From NCBI GenBank assembly GCA_002448235.1, contig DIXF01000001.1, positions 530,594-594,593 of the forward strand: a stretch of 64,000 nucleotides of DNA, in the 5' to 3' direction. The notes under the pieces were generated by a model. It saw only the letters and a list, made by a program, of their open reading frames with translations, searched no databases and had not been told where the DNA came from. This stretch comes from Syntrophaceae bacterium UBA6087 (GTDB lineage Bacteria; Desulfobacterota; Desulfomonilia; UBA1062). Positions 27,734 to 35,577 of this stretch are shown here, in pieces. Positions within the stretch are counted from its first letter, which is position 1. Each line of letters opens with the position of its first letter. The position numbers and the translations under genes were made by a program.

Positions 27734-27749
27734 TGGCACACCCCTTGCT
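27734..27749 (+). promoter_or_regulatory. Sigma-54 promoter of motA operon
   Basis: TGGCACACCCCTTGCT matches TGGCAC-N5-TTGC, 40 bp ahead of the motA ATG. It would drive the motA-to-fliR gene run, which has no other obvious promoter and mostly overlapping or tightly spaced genes. Confidence 0.85.
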
Positions 27750-27788
27750 CTCTACATCAGCAAAGAGAAAGTTTGCAAAAGGGGCTGT

Positions 27789-28565
27789 ATGGACATTGCA
27801 ACGATAATCGGGATCGTGTTTGCATTCGGCATGGTTCTGATGGGGATCATGGTCGGAGGTCCTCTGACACTGTTCTTGGATACGCCGAGCCTGTTCATCG
27901 TATTGGGCGGAACCTTCGGGATCCTCTTCATAAATTTCCCGCTCAAAGACGTGTTCGGGGTCGCAGGCGTGGTGCGGAACGTGTTCTTTACCCAGGTCCG
28001 TGATGCCAAGGGGCTCATCCCCACGTTCGTAGGTTATGCAACCATCGCCCGGAGGGAAGGGATCCTCGCGCTGGAGAATGCAGCGGAGAGCCTTACGGAC
28101 CCGTTCCTGAAGAAAGGCCTCGAGCTGGTAATCGACGGGCTCGAGCCGCAGTCCATACGCGATATGCTCGAAAACGAGATCGATCAGATAGAACAGCGGC
28201 ACAACAAGGGAGCGGATATCTTCAACGCCATAGCCACCTACGCGCCGGCCATGGGAATGATCGGCACGCTCATCGGCCTCGTCCAGATGCTCCAGTCCAT
28301 GAACGACCCGTCCACCATCGGCCCGGCCATGGCCGTTGCCCTTATTACGACGTTCTACGGGGCGATCCTCGCCAATATGATGGCGCTGCCCATGGCGGGG
28401 AAGCTTGCGGCCCGCTCCAGAGAGGAAACGCTCGAGAAGGGGATGATCATCGAGGGGATCATGTCCTTGTCGGCAGGGGACAACCCGAAGATCGTGGAGA
28501 GAAAACTCCATTCATACCTGTCTCCCAACCTGCGGGATGAATCCGATTCCAGGCGGGAGGAATGA
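27789..28565 (+). CDS. motA: Flagellar stator protein MotA
   Basis: A 258-residue stator protein with four predicted membrane helices: two near the N-terminus (IIGIVFAFGMVLMGIMVGG and a second to ~55) and two at about 150-200. The charged cytoplasmic loop is at 60-145. YAPAMGMIGTLIGLVQML and LITTFYGAILANMMALP are MotA/TolQ/ExbB signatures. MotA and MotB form the ion channel that drives rotation. It is followed within 1 bp by the first motB-like gene. The coupling ion cannot be told from sequence alone. Confidence 0.95.
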   Translation: MDIATIIGIVFAFGMVLMGIMVGGPLTLFLDTPSLFIVLGGTFGILFINFPLKDVFGVAGVVRNVFFTQVRDAKGLIPTFVGYATIARREGILALENAAESLTDPFLKKGLELVIDGLEPQSIRDMLENEIDQIEQRHNKGADIFNAIATYAPAMGMIGTLIGLVQMLQSMNDPSTIGPAMAVALITTFYGAILANMMALPMAGKLAARSREETLEKGMIIEGIMSLSAGDNPKIVERKLHSYLSPNLRDESDSRREE

Positions 28566-28566
28566 G

Positions 28567-29355
28567 ATGGCTCGGAAGAAAACAGTGGTGGTTGAACAGA
28601 AGAGGGACATGGGTATTTTCCTCTTCACCTCTCTCATGCTGATCCTCCTGACCTTCTTTATCGTACTGGCATCCATGAGCATCCGGGATGGTCGCAAACA
28701 GCGGCTTGCGCTGGATTCACTGACCGGGGGTTTCGGCATCCTCCCCGGAGGGCGCAGCCCGTTCAAGACGGAGAACGGCAAAGATATCCTCCCCCAGAGC
28801 GCGCCGATGAAAGATCAGTCTTCCGATATCAGGCAGGTCAGGGCAGCGCTGGCGCAGGACGGCATAACGAACGATACCGGCGTGTCCGAAGGGATGCTCG
28901 GCGTCACCATCACGCTGAAATCAAACGTCCTGTTCAAGACAGGCACGGACAGGCTCAGCGAAGACAGCTTCAAGCTCCTCGACTCTCTGGCGCGGTTTGT
29001 TGCAAAGACCGACAACAACATCATCATTACCGGCCATACCGATTCCATACCCGTGGAGGTGCCGCCGTACTACTCCAACTGGGGTCTTTCGGCAGCGCGG
29101 GCTCTGGCAGTGCTCAATCATCTGAAGAATAAAGGGATTCCTTCTGCACGGCTCGCTGCCTACGGCATGGGGTCCCAGCGGCCCATCACCTCCAACACCG
29201 ACGAATACGGAAGGGGACTGAACAGGAGAGTCGAGATAACGTTTCTCGGCGATATAAAGGGCGGCATCAGCTCGCATGATGTCGAAGACGCGAACCAGGG
29301 CTTCAACAGCACGATCTTTGTCAAAGGATTCCGGTTCCACCTGGAAGAGCAGTGA
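28567..29355 (+). CDS. MotB-like OmpA protein lacking the channel Asp
   Basis: A 262-residue protein with one N-terminal membrane helix (17-38) and an OmpA-like peptidoglycan-binding domain (~120-245; NIIITGHTDSIPV, RGLNRRVEITF). It aligns residue for residue with the MotB helix of the next gene, but the ion-carrying Asp is replaced by Ser22 (FTSLMLILLTFF versus FSDMTTLLMTFF). It therefore should not conduct alone. The C-terminal 25 residues extend beyond usual MotB. It ends in an ATGA overlap with motB. It could form mixed stators, a plug or a peptidoglycan anchor. Confidence 0.85.
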   Translation: MARKKTVVVEQKRDMGIFLFTSLMLILLTFFIVLASMSIRDGRKQRLALDSLTGGFGILPGGRSPFKTENGKDILPQSAPMKDQSSDIRQVRAALAQDGITNDTGVSEGMLGVTITLKSNVLFKTGTDRLSEDSFKLLDSLARFVAKTDNNIIITGHTDSIPVEVPPYYSNWGLSAARALAVLNHLKNKGIPSARLAAYGMGSQRPITSNTDEYGRGLNRRVEITFLGDIKGGISSHDVEDANQGFNSTIFVKGFRFHLEEQ

Positions 29356-30062
29356 TGGCAAGAAGAAAAGATGCGATAAAGGTTCCAGGGCCAAAGAGAG
29401 ACCAGTGGATGGTCACGTTTTCGGATATGACCACCCTGCTGATGACCTTCTTCGTCCTGCTGATATCGATGTCTTCTCTGGACTCCAAGGCAGTTCAGGA
29501 AATCAGCGGATATTTCAACGATGCCGCGGGCGTTCTTGAATTCGGCCAGATGCAGTCGGTCTCGAAGCCGGTGAGCTCTGTTTCCCCGAATATGTTTGAA
29601 GACATAGACCGTTTGAACAAGAGTCTGAACCAGTCCCTGGAAACCGTAGGACTCGGCGGACTGAAAGGCAAAGGAAGGGATTTTATCGAGGTGCGTCAGG
29701 ACGAAAGGGGCATGGCCATGATCATCAGTGGCGACATCCTCTTCGACGAGGGCGCATCCGGCTTGAAAAGGGAATCTCTGATGGTCTTGAGCGCAGTGGC
29801 GCAGACTCTTCAGAACCTCGATTCAACCATATCCATCGAAGGGCACACGGATTCTTCCGGCACAGCCGAAGAGCAGTACCGGATCTCGTTGCAGCGGGCC
29901 GGGAGCGTGCTGGATTACTTCCTTTATTCGGCGGGCTTGAGCAGCGCGAAATTCTGCCTCGGAGGATACGGTCAGGCAAAGCCTGTTGCAACCAATGCGA
30001 CAAGCGACGGAAGACGTAAAAACAATCGGGTTGAGATCATTGTCCTGAAAAGCAAGATATAG
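29355..30062 (+). CDS. motB: Flagellar stator protein MotB
   Basis: A 235-residue MotB. Its membrane helix starts with WMVTFSDMTTLLMTFFVLL, and Asp24 is the ion-binding residue. The C-terminal OmpA domain binds peptidoglycan (TISIEGHTDSSGTAEEQ; GRRKNNRVEIIVL). The ATG at 29355 overlaps the stop of the preceding paralogue, and a GTG one codon earlier is less likely. Together with MotA it forms the force-generating unit. The neighbour of the same family lacks the Asp. Confidence 0.95.
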   Translation: MARRKDAIKVPGPKRDQWMVTFSDMTTLLMTFFVLLISMSSLDSKAVQEISGYFNDAAGVLEFGQMQSVSKPVSSVSPNMFEDIDRLNKSLNQSLETVGLGGLKGKGRDFIEVRQDERGMAMIISGDILFDEGASGLKRESLMVLSAVAQTLQNLDSTISIEGHTDSSGTAEEQYRISLQRAGSVLDYFLYSAGLSSAKFCLGGYGQAKPVATNATSDGRRKNNRVEIIVLKSKI

Positions 30063-30071
30063 GAGGACCAT

Positions 30072-30599
30072 ATGCAAGATGAGAAGGATCAGGGGAAAGA
30101 AGTCAAAGAGCAGGAAGAAAAGAAGAAGTCGCCGTTGATCAAGATAATCGTTATCGTACTCCTCCTGGCGGTCCTGGCCGGGGGTGGAATTGCAGGCTAT
30201 TTCTTGATTATCGCGCCGAAAATGAAGTCATCGGGCTCTTCTTCTCATCCGGCCCCGGCGGCAGCGCACGAACAGGGGGAGGGTGGAGCTCAATCGGGAG
30301 GCTTCATAAAACCTCTGGATCCCTTTGTCGTGAACCTCACCGACGGCCAGGGAACACGCTACCTCAAGGCCGTCGTCCAGCTCGAGATGGAGAGCGAATT
30401 GCTGAACGGAGAGATCGACAATAAAATGCCGCAGATCCGGGACGAGATCATCATGCTCCTTTCCAGCAAGTCCTTTGACGACCTTTCCTCCACACCGGGG
30501 AAGAGGGCGCTCAAGCGGGGCATGGTGGACAGTGTGAACAAACACCTTTCCACCGGCAAGGTGGTCAATGTGTTCTTTTCCGATTTCGTGATCCAGTAG
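30072..30599 (+). CDS. fliL: Flagellar basal-body protein FliL
   Basis: A 175-residue single-pass inner-membrane protein. The N-terminus is charged (KDQGKEVKEQEEKKKS), then a membrane helix at ~22-48, then a Pro/Ala/Ser linker and the periplasmic FliL domain with LDPFVVNLTDGQGTRYLKAV. FliL rings around stator units and stabilises them. GGAGG precedes the ATG. It lies between motB and fliM, a common order. Confidence 0.94.
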   Translation: MQDEKDQGKEVKEQEEKKKSPLIKIIVIVLLLAVLAGGGIAGYFLIIAPKMKSSGSSSHPAPAAAHEQGEGGAQSGGFIKPLDPFVVNLTDGQGTRYLKAVVQLEMESELLNGEIDNKMPQIRDEIIMLLSSKSFDDLSSTPGKRALKRGMVDSVNKHLSTGKVVNVFFSDFVIQ

Positions 30600-30608
30600 G
30601 GAGATGAC

Positions 30609-31601
30609 ATGGGCCAGATACTGAGCCAGGAAGAGGTCGATGCCCTGTTGAAGGGCGTTGTCGGCGGAGAAATCGAGACTGAGACCGATGTCGCGGATTT
30701 AGCCGAGCCCGGGGACTACCACAAGTTTGATTTTAATGCCCAGGACAAGGTCATCCGCGGACGGATGCCGACCCTGGACGCCATCAACGACCGGTTCGCC
30801 CGGTTTTTCCGGATCACGCTGTCCAGCATGCTCAGGCGTATGATCGACGTCACCCCGGTGTCCCTGGATACGCTGAAGTTCGGTAATTTCATGCGGTCGC
30901 TGCCGGTCCCTTCGAGCATCCATATCATCCGCGTGGAGCCGCTTCGGGGCAATGCGCTGGTCGTGCTGGAAACCAAGCTCGTATTCGCCCTCATCGACAG
31001 CTTCTTCGGCGGAAGGGGCGCCGGCGCCATGAAGGTGGAAGGACGGGAATTCACGCCCATCGAACAGCGTATGCTCTACAAGGTCGTATCTGCAGCCATC
31101 AAAGAGCTGGAGAACTCGTGGCAGCCGGTTTTTGAGCTCAGTATGACCTATGTCAGGGGCGAGATGAATCCCCAGTTCGCCGGCATCATCCCCAGTGAGG
31201 ATGTGCTCATCGTGGTCCAGTTCGATATTGAAATGGAGGAGATGAGCGGCAACGTCATGGTCTGCATCCCCTACATGCTCATCGAGCCCATCAGAGACAG
31301 GCTTTACGCGGGTTTCCATACCGAGGAGAAGATGAGCGTTGATACGGCGTGGGTAAACCGGTTCAAGCACGAGCTCTTGGGCGTCAATGTGGATGTGTCT
31401 GTCGAGCTCGGCAAAACGACTATCACGTCCCGCGATCTTTCCTCGCTCAAAGAGGGGGATATCCTGGTCCTGGATAAGGACGTATCGGATGTGATGACCG
31501 TAATGGTGCAGGATCTGCCCAAGTTCCTGGCACGGCCCGGAAAGATGAAGGACAATCTGGCAATTGATATCGTAGGATTGATTGACAGGCAGCTTTATTA
31601 A
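30609..31601 (+). CDS. fliM: Flagellar switch protein FliM
   Basis: A 330-residue C-ring protein. The CheY-binding peptide LSQEEVDALLKGV is at residues 5-17; the CheC-like middle domain (~45-230) includes RITLSSMLRRMIDVTPVSLD, and the C-terminal SpoA domain is at ~245-325. It controls rotation direction when CheY-P binds. A CheZ-like phosphatase lies at 7.3 kb. It is 9 bp after fliL. Confidence 0.97.
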   Translation: MGQILSQEEVDALLKGVVGGEIETETDVADLAEPGDYHKFDFNAQDKVIRGRMPTLDAINDRFARFFRITLSSMLRRMIDVTPVSLDTLKFGNFMRSLPVPSSIHIIRVEPLRGNALVVLETKLVFALIDSFFGGRGAGAMKVEGREFTPIEQRMLYKVVSAAIKELENSWQPVFELSMTYVRGEMNPQFAGIIPSEDVLIVVQFDIEMEEMSGNVMVCIPYMLIEPIRDRLYAGFHTEEKMSVDTAWVNRFKHELLGVNVDVSVELGKTTITSRDLSSLKEGDILVLDKDVSDVMTVMVQDLPKFLARPGKMKDNLAIDIVGLIDRQLY

Positions 31602-31611
31602 GGAGGAATCC

Positions 31612-31641
31612 ATGGGTGAGAGGAGAATGATCCATGAGTGA
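31612..31641 (+). CDS. 9-codon mini-ORF ahead of fliN
   Basis: An ATG at 31612, 7 bases after a strong AAGGAGG, opens a frame of nine codons (MGERRMIHE) that stops at 31639-31641, overlapping the fliN start at 31634 by 8 bases. fliN also has its own AGGAGA. The layout could couple fliN translation to a leader peptide. Alternatively it is only a misplaced ribosome site. No similarity is known. Confidence 0.4.
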   Translation: MGERRMIHE

Positions 31642-32137
31642 AAAACAAGGAACCGGTGGGGGAGAGCTCTCCCAGGATGATATCGACAGGCTCATGAGCG
31701 GCGCTCCGGAGAGTGACGGCAATGAAAACGGCAAGGACTCCGGCCAGGATAAGCTCGCGGAGGAATGGGCCAGGGCCCTGGACTCAGGCGAAGAGATCCA
31801 GGAAGGCAAGCCTCTGGGCAGAGCTGCGGAGAAGCCCAACTTCGAGGAGCTCCGGCAGGGAAAAACCTTAAGCGCTGCATCGGACCTGGATTTCATTCTC
31901 GATATCCCGCTTGAGGTTACCGTTGAGATGGGCAGGACCAAGATGCTCATCAACGATCTCCTTCAGCTCGGACAGGGCTCGGTGATCGAGCTGAACCGGC
32001 TTGCCGGCGAACCGCTCGACATACTCGTGAACAACAAGCTCGTTGCCCGGGGCGAAGTCGTGGTGGTGGGCGAAAAATTCGGGATCCGTCTCACGGATAT
32101 CGTGAGCCCCATGGAAAGGGTGAAGAGGCTGCGATGA
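31634..32137 (+). CDS. fliN: Flagellar switch protein FliN
   Basis: A 167-residue C-ring protein. The N-terminal ~80 residues are acidic and low-complexity; the C-terminal SpoA domain shows DFILDIPLEVTVEMGRTKML and NRLAGEPLDILVNNKLVARGE. FliN completes the switch complex with FliM and helps dock export substrates. AGGAGA precedes the ATG, and a mini-ORF overlaps its start. The end overlaps fliO (ATGA). Confidence 0.95.
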   Translation: MSEKQGTGGGELSQDDIDRLMSGAPESDGNENGKDSGQDKLAEEWARALDSGEEIQEGKPLGRAAEKPNFEELRQGKTLSAASDLDFILDIPLEVTVEMGRTKMLINDLLQLGQGSVIELNRLAGEPLDILVNNKLVARGEVVVVGEKFGIRLTDIVSPMERVKRLR

Positions 32138-32517
32138 GCACGATCGGAAAGCTCATATCGGGAGCCTGTTTCCTCCTTTGCCCGATGGCCCGTGCCCTGG
32201 CGGCTGATGCCGCACCTTCGGGCAGCCTCGATTTCCAGACGTTTGCCGTGCTTGCCGGGACGATCCTGGCTTTATTCGCGCTGGCCTGGGCGGCAAGGAA
32301 GTACGGCCCGTATTCCCGGGTGAAAAAGGCGCTGGGCCTGGACGTCGTAGGGCAGGTGCCGGTCGGGATAAAGGCGAACATCACGCTGGTCCGCGTGGGG
32401 AGATCCATGCTGCTGCTGGGGGTAACCCAGAACCACGTCAACCTTATCAAAGACCTCGGAGAAGGGGATTTCGAAAAAGCCGTCATCGATGCAGAAAATT
32501 CCGGGGGAGTGAACTGA
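32134..32517 (+). CDS. fliO: Flagellar export-gate assembly protein FliO
   Basis: A 127-residue protein with a cleavable-looking N-terminal signal or first helix, a membrane segment near 38-58 (FAVLAGTILALFALAWAA), and a short cytoplasmic domain with VPVGIKANITLVRVGRSMLLLGVT, typical of FliO. FliO is a scaffold for FliP-FliR assembly. It overlaps fliN and abuts fliP at a single base. Confidence 0.88.
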   Translation: MSTIGKLISGACFLLCPMARALAADAAPSGSLDFQTFAVLAGTILALFALAWAARKYGPYSRVKKALGLDVVGQVPVGIKANITLVRVGRSMLLLGVTQNHVNLIKDLGEGDFEKAVIDAENSGGVN

Positions 32518-33272
32518 TGGAGAAGTTTTTTCGCGCGGGCCTGATGCTCTTCATCCTCATAGGCATTGCCACCGATGCGCTCTGCGCAGGGGGGGTCATT
32601 GTCCCGAACGTAAGCTTAGGCGTGAAAGAGGTCAAGAACCCGGATGACGTGGTGGGCGTTCTCCAGGTCGTTATGCTGCTCACCATTCTCGCACTGGCTC
32701 CTTCCATCCTGATCATGGTGACGTCTTTTACCCGGATCATCGTCGTGCTGGGTTTCCTCCGCCAGGCACTGGGGACGCAGCAGATGCCGCCCATGCAGGT
32801 GCTTACGGCGCTCGCCATTTTTTTGACGTTCTTTATCATGTCTCCTACACTCGATAAGATCAACGAGCAGGCGCTGACGCCTTACAAGAATGGAATGATC
32901 ACGTTTTCGCAGGCCCTCTCCAATGCCGAAACCCCGATCCGGGAGTTCATGTTCAAGCAGACGAGGCAGGATGACCTCTCCCTGTTCCTGAACATCATAA
33001 AACACGACAAGCCCATGAACAAGGACGACGTACCGACCCGGGCGCTCATACCCGCGTTCATGATCTCCGAGCTCAAGACCGCGTTCCAGATCGGATTTAT
33101 CCTCTTCATACCATTTCTCATCGTGGATATGGTGGTGGCATCAGTGCTTCTCTCCATGGGCATGATGATGCTCCCGCCCATCATGATCTCGTTGCCGTTC
33201 AAGATCATGCTCTTTGTCCTTGTAGACGGATGGAACCTCCTGGTGGGCTCCATTATAAAGGGGTTTGTCTGA
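32517..33272 (+). CDS. fliP: Flagellar export-gate protein FliP
   Basis: A 251-residue membrane protein with a signal peptide (cleavage near ALCAGG) and four membrane helices. LGTQQMPPMQVLTALAIFLTFF and SELKTAFQIGFILFIPFL are FliP signatures. It forms the core of the export gate with FliQ and FliR. Start and stop overlap neighbours by one base. Confidence 0.96.
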   Translation: MEKFFRAGLMLFILIGIATDALCAGGVIVPNVSLGVKEVKNPDDVVGVLQVVMLLTILALAPSILIMVTSFTRIIVVLGFLRQALGTQQMPPMQVLTALAIFLTFFIMSPTLDKINEQALTPYKNGMITFSQALSNAETPIREFMFKQTRQDDLSLFLNIIKHDKPMNKDDVPTRALIPAFMISELKTAFQIGFILFIPFLIVDMVVASVLLSMGMMMLPPIMISLPFKIMLFVLVDGWNLLVGSIIKGFV

Positions 33273-33541
33273 TGACGCCTGAAGCGGTTACCGCCCTTAT
33301 GGGCGAAGGGATCAAGCTGACGCTGGTAGTCGGCGCTCCCATGCTCCTCGTCGGATTGGTCGTAGGCCTTGCCATCAGCGTCTTCTCCGCGGTAACGCAG
33401 ATTCAGGAGATGACGCTCACGTTCGTGCCCAAGATCGTCGCCGTGTTTCTGGCCCTGCTCTTCACCCTGCCGTGGATGATCGAAAAGCTCACCACCTATA
33501 CGATCAATCTCTTTACGAGCATCCCCATGCTGGTCCGATGA
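33272..33541 (+). CDS. fliQ: Flagellar export-gate protein FliQ
   Basis: An 89-residue, two-helix FliQ (APMLLVGLVVGLAISVFSAVT; FVPKIVAVFLALLFTLPWM). The ATG at 33272 overlaps the stop of fliP; an in-frame upstream extension lies inside fliP and is not used. The length is the family norm. Four copies wrap the FliP-FliR core. Confidence 0.96.
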   Translation: MTPEAVTALMGEGIKLTLVVGAPMLLVGLVVGLAISVFSAVTQIQEMTLTFVPKIVAVFLALLFTLPWMIEKLTTYTINLFTSIPMLVR

Positions 33542-34320
33542 ACGATCTGCTGAACCTTGCCTGGAAGGATATCCTGACCTTTCTCCTGGTCTTCACGAGG
33601 ATCGGGATAATCTTTGCCCTGGTACCGTTTTTCAGCGGGGAGATCGTGCCCAGGAAGGTCACCGCAATCATTGCCTTCTTCCTTGCCCTGGTCCTACTGC
33701 CCATCGTGCCGAACCCCGGCATCGACATGAACAATCTCAATGTCCTGACGCTGATCGTCCTGCTCGTTCATGACCTTTTGATCGGGCTCTGCATAGGGCT
33801 CTCGGTCAGTCTGATATTCTCGGGCGTCCAGATTGGAGGCGAGCTCATCGGTTTCCAGATGGGCTTTTCCATGGTAAACGTAGTCGACCCCATGACCGGC
33901 GTCGACGCCCCGATTACCTCCAACCTGCTCTATATCGCCGCGTTCCTCCTCTTCCTTTGTCTGGGCGGCCACCATATGCTCATCAAGGCGCTGGTGGACA
34001 GCTTTTCAGTCATACCGATCAAGGCGGAGCTCCCGCAGCAGGCTTTCCTTTCGGCAATCATCACCTATGCAGCGGAGATCTTCGTGATCGGCATCAAGGT
34101 GGCGGCTCCGGTGATCGGCGTGCTCATACTCATCAACGTCGCCTTTGCCATCACCGCTCGGGCCGTGCCCCAGATGAACGTCTTCCTCATGGCGTTTCCC
34201 CTGACCATATCGGTCGGTCTGCTTTTCCTTATCATCGTCATGAAGTTCATGCCCGGTTTTATCTCATCGGCCATGAACGGCTGCACGGCATTCATCAAAG
34301 CGACCCTGCCGCTCTATTGA
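33538..34320 (+). CDS. fliR: Flagellar export-gate protein FliR
   Basis: A 260-residue protein with about six membrane helices. GGELIGFQMGFSMVNVVDP is the family signature. The ATG overlaps the fliQ stop (ATGA). FliR completes the P5Q4R1 gate. The usual next genes flhB and flhA do not follow; a lipoprotein gene comes after a 107-bp gap. Confidence 0.95.
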   Translation: MNDLLNLAWKDILTFLLVFTRIGIIFALVPFFSGEIVPRKVTAIIAFFLALVLLPIVPNPGIDMNNLNVLTLIVLLVHDLLIGLCIGLSVSLIFSGVQIGGELIGFQMGFSMVNVVDPMTGVDAPITSNLLYIAAFLLFLCLGGHHMLIKALVDSFSVIPIKAELPQQAFLSAIITYAAEIFVIGIKVAAPVIGVLILINVAFAITARAVPQMNVFLMAFPLTISVGLLFLIIVMKFMPGFISSAMNGCTAFIKATLPLY

Positions 34321-34427
34321 AAGGCGGGGCAGGGGAGAAGATTGATTTTTCCCATCTTTAGCGTATTCTCCTGAGAAAGGTTCCGCTCAATTAGTACACG
34401 GCGATCCGGGATTATTCGGGGGATACG

Positions 34428-35138
34428 ATGAAGAGATCAGTTCCGTTCTTCGTTTTTCTCATGATTGCAGCCTGTTTCGTCTCCTGTGCCGCCCATCGGG
34501 CAAAACCGCTTGAGGAGGGAATCCGGCAGAACAAAAACCTCAGGATAGGCGTTGCTCAGGCACGGATACCCGAGCCGAGCGTAAGAATCCAAACGACATC
34601 GACGGCAGGTCCGGGCATGCTGAGAACGAAGATTCTGGTGAGGGGCCACAGAGAGCATGAGGACCGCGGGATACATCCGCAATTGAGGGCTGAAGCGAGA
34701 ATACTCCAGAGGTATCTCCGGGACAACGACGGAGAGGTCCTGAAAGGAGTTCAGGAGCGTTTCGTGAAAGCGCTTGCGGATGCAGGATGGAGAACCGAAG
34801 CAATAGACGGTCCGCTGAAGGAAATCGATCCCTCAGACCCGGACCTGAAGGGCCTCGATGCAGTCGTGATCGTCGATTGCGACTGGTATGGGATGGACTG
34901 CCATTATACCGACCTGAACCAGGATTTCACCGAGGCGGATGCCGGCATCTCCGGTAGGATGATCGGGCTGCCGTCGAATGCCGTTCTCTGGCAGAGCCCG
35001 CACGTGAGGATACGAAACCCGGTTTCCTGCAGATGCAACGAACCCGAATGCTTCCCTCCGATCGATGCCGCCCTGGAAAAAGCAGTAAACGATGCGGCTG
35101 CCGCTGTGCTCGAAGACCTTTTTAACGACCGCCCGTAG
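34428..35138 (+). CDS. Hypothetical lipoprotein, 236 aa
   Basis: A 236-residue predicted lipoprotein with signal peptide and lipobox FVSC. The mature part has no family I recognise. It contains a cysteine-rich spot (VDCDWYGMDC ~150 and CRCNEPEC ~205), suggesting disulphides or a metal site outside the cytoplasm. The gene starts with AUG after a weak GGGGGA. It sits between fliR and a small gene ahead of mutS. Function unknown. Confidence 0.7.
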   Translation: MKRSVPFFVFLMIAACFVSCAAHRAKPLEEGIRQNKNLRIGVAQARIPEPSVRIQTTSTAGPGMLRTKILVRGHREHEDRGIHPQLRAEARILQRYLRDNDGEVLKGVQERFVKALADAGWRTEAIDGPLKEIDPSDPDLKGLDAVVIVDCDWYGMDCHYTDLNQDFTEADAGISGRMIGLPSNAVLWQSPHVRIRNPVSCRCNEPECFPPIDAALEKAVNDAAAAVLEDLFNDRP

Positions 35139-35220
35139 CCGGTCCTGACAGGCGACTCGAGGAACGAACGCAACCTCGTTCTTGATTTTTCCCTCCTCCT
35201 CGGGGTATCTCTACTCCATT

Positions 35221-35577
35221 ATGGAAGAAATCGTATTGAAGAACGGGGTGAGGATGGTTGTCGAAGACAAGACTATTGTCCTCACGGGCGATCTGTACAT
35301 GGTGCATTTCGAGTTCACCACGTACGTGGACTTGAGCGACGAAGATGCCGAGTTGAAGAGCTTCTGCGGCAGCAGTCAGGCGAAGCTGACCAGGGTCTTG
35401 AAGAAACCCGCCATTCACGAACGCGATGTCGAAGAGGTGAGGGCGCACATGAGGGATTCGTTCCTTGCCACCAACCTGCCGTACATGGAGAATCCCAAAT
35501 TTGCCAAGCGGTTCAAAGCCAAGCTGCTCAGGGATTTCCAGGAAGCGGAGGAGAAGAAGAACCGGGCTCATGGGTAA
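35221..35577 (+). CDS. Hypothetical protein upstream of mutS
   Basis: A 118-residue soluble protein of unknown function (MEEIVLKNGVRMVVEDKTIV...). The start at 35221 is chosen because it removes a Ser-rich extension of 13 residues and gives a natural N-terminus. It has no membrane segment, and the end is rich in Lys and Glu. The gene overlaps mutS by 8 bp, so the two are coupled. A link to DNA repair is only suggested by that coupling. Confidence 0.72.
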   Translation: MEEIVLKNGVRMVVEDKTIVLTGDLYMVHFEFTTYVDLSDEDAELKSFCGSSQAKLTRVLKKPAIHERDVEEVRAHMRDSFLATNLPYMENPKFAKRFKAKLLRDFQEAEEKKNRAHG

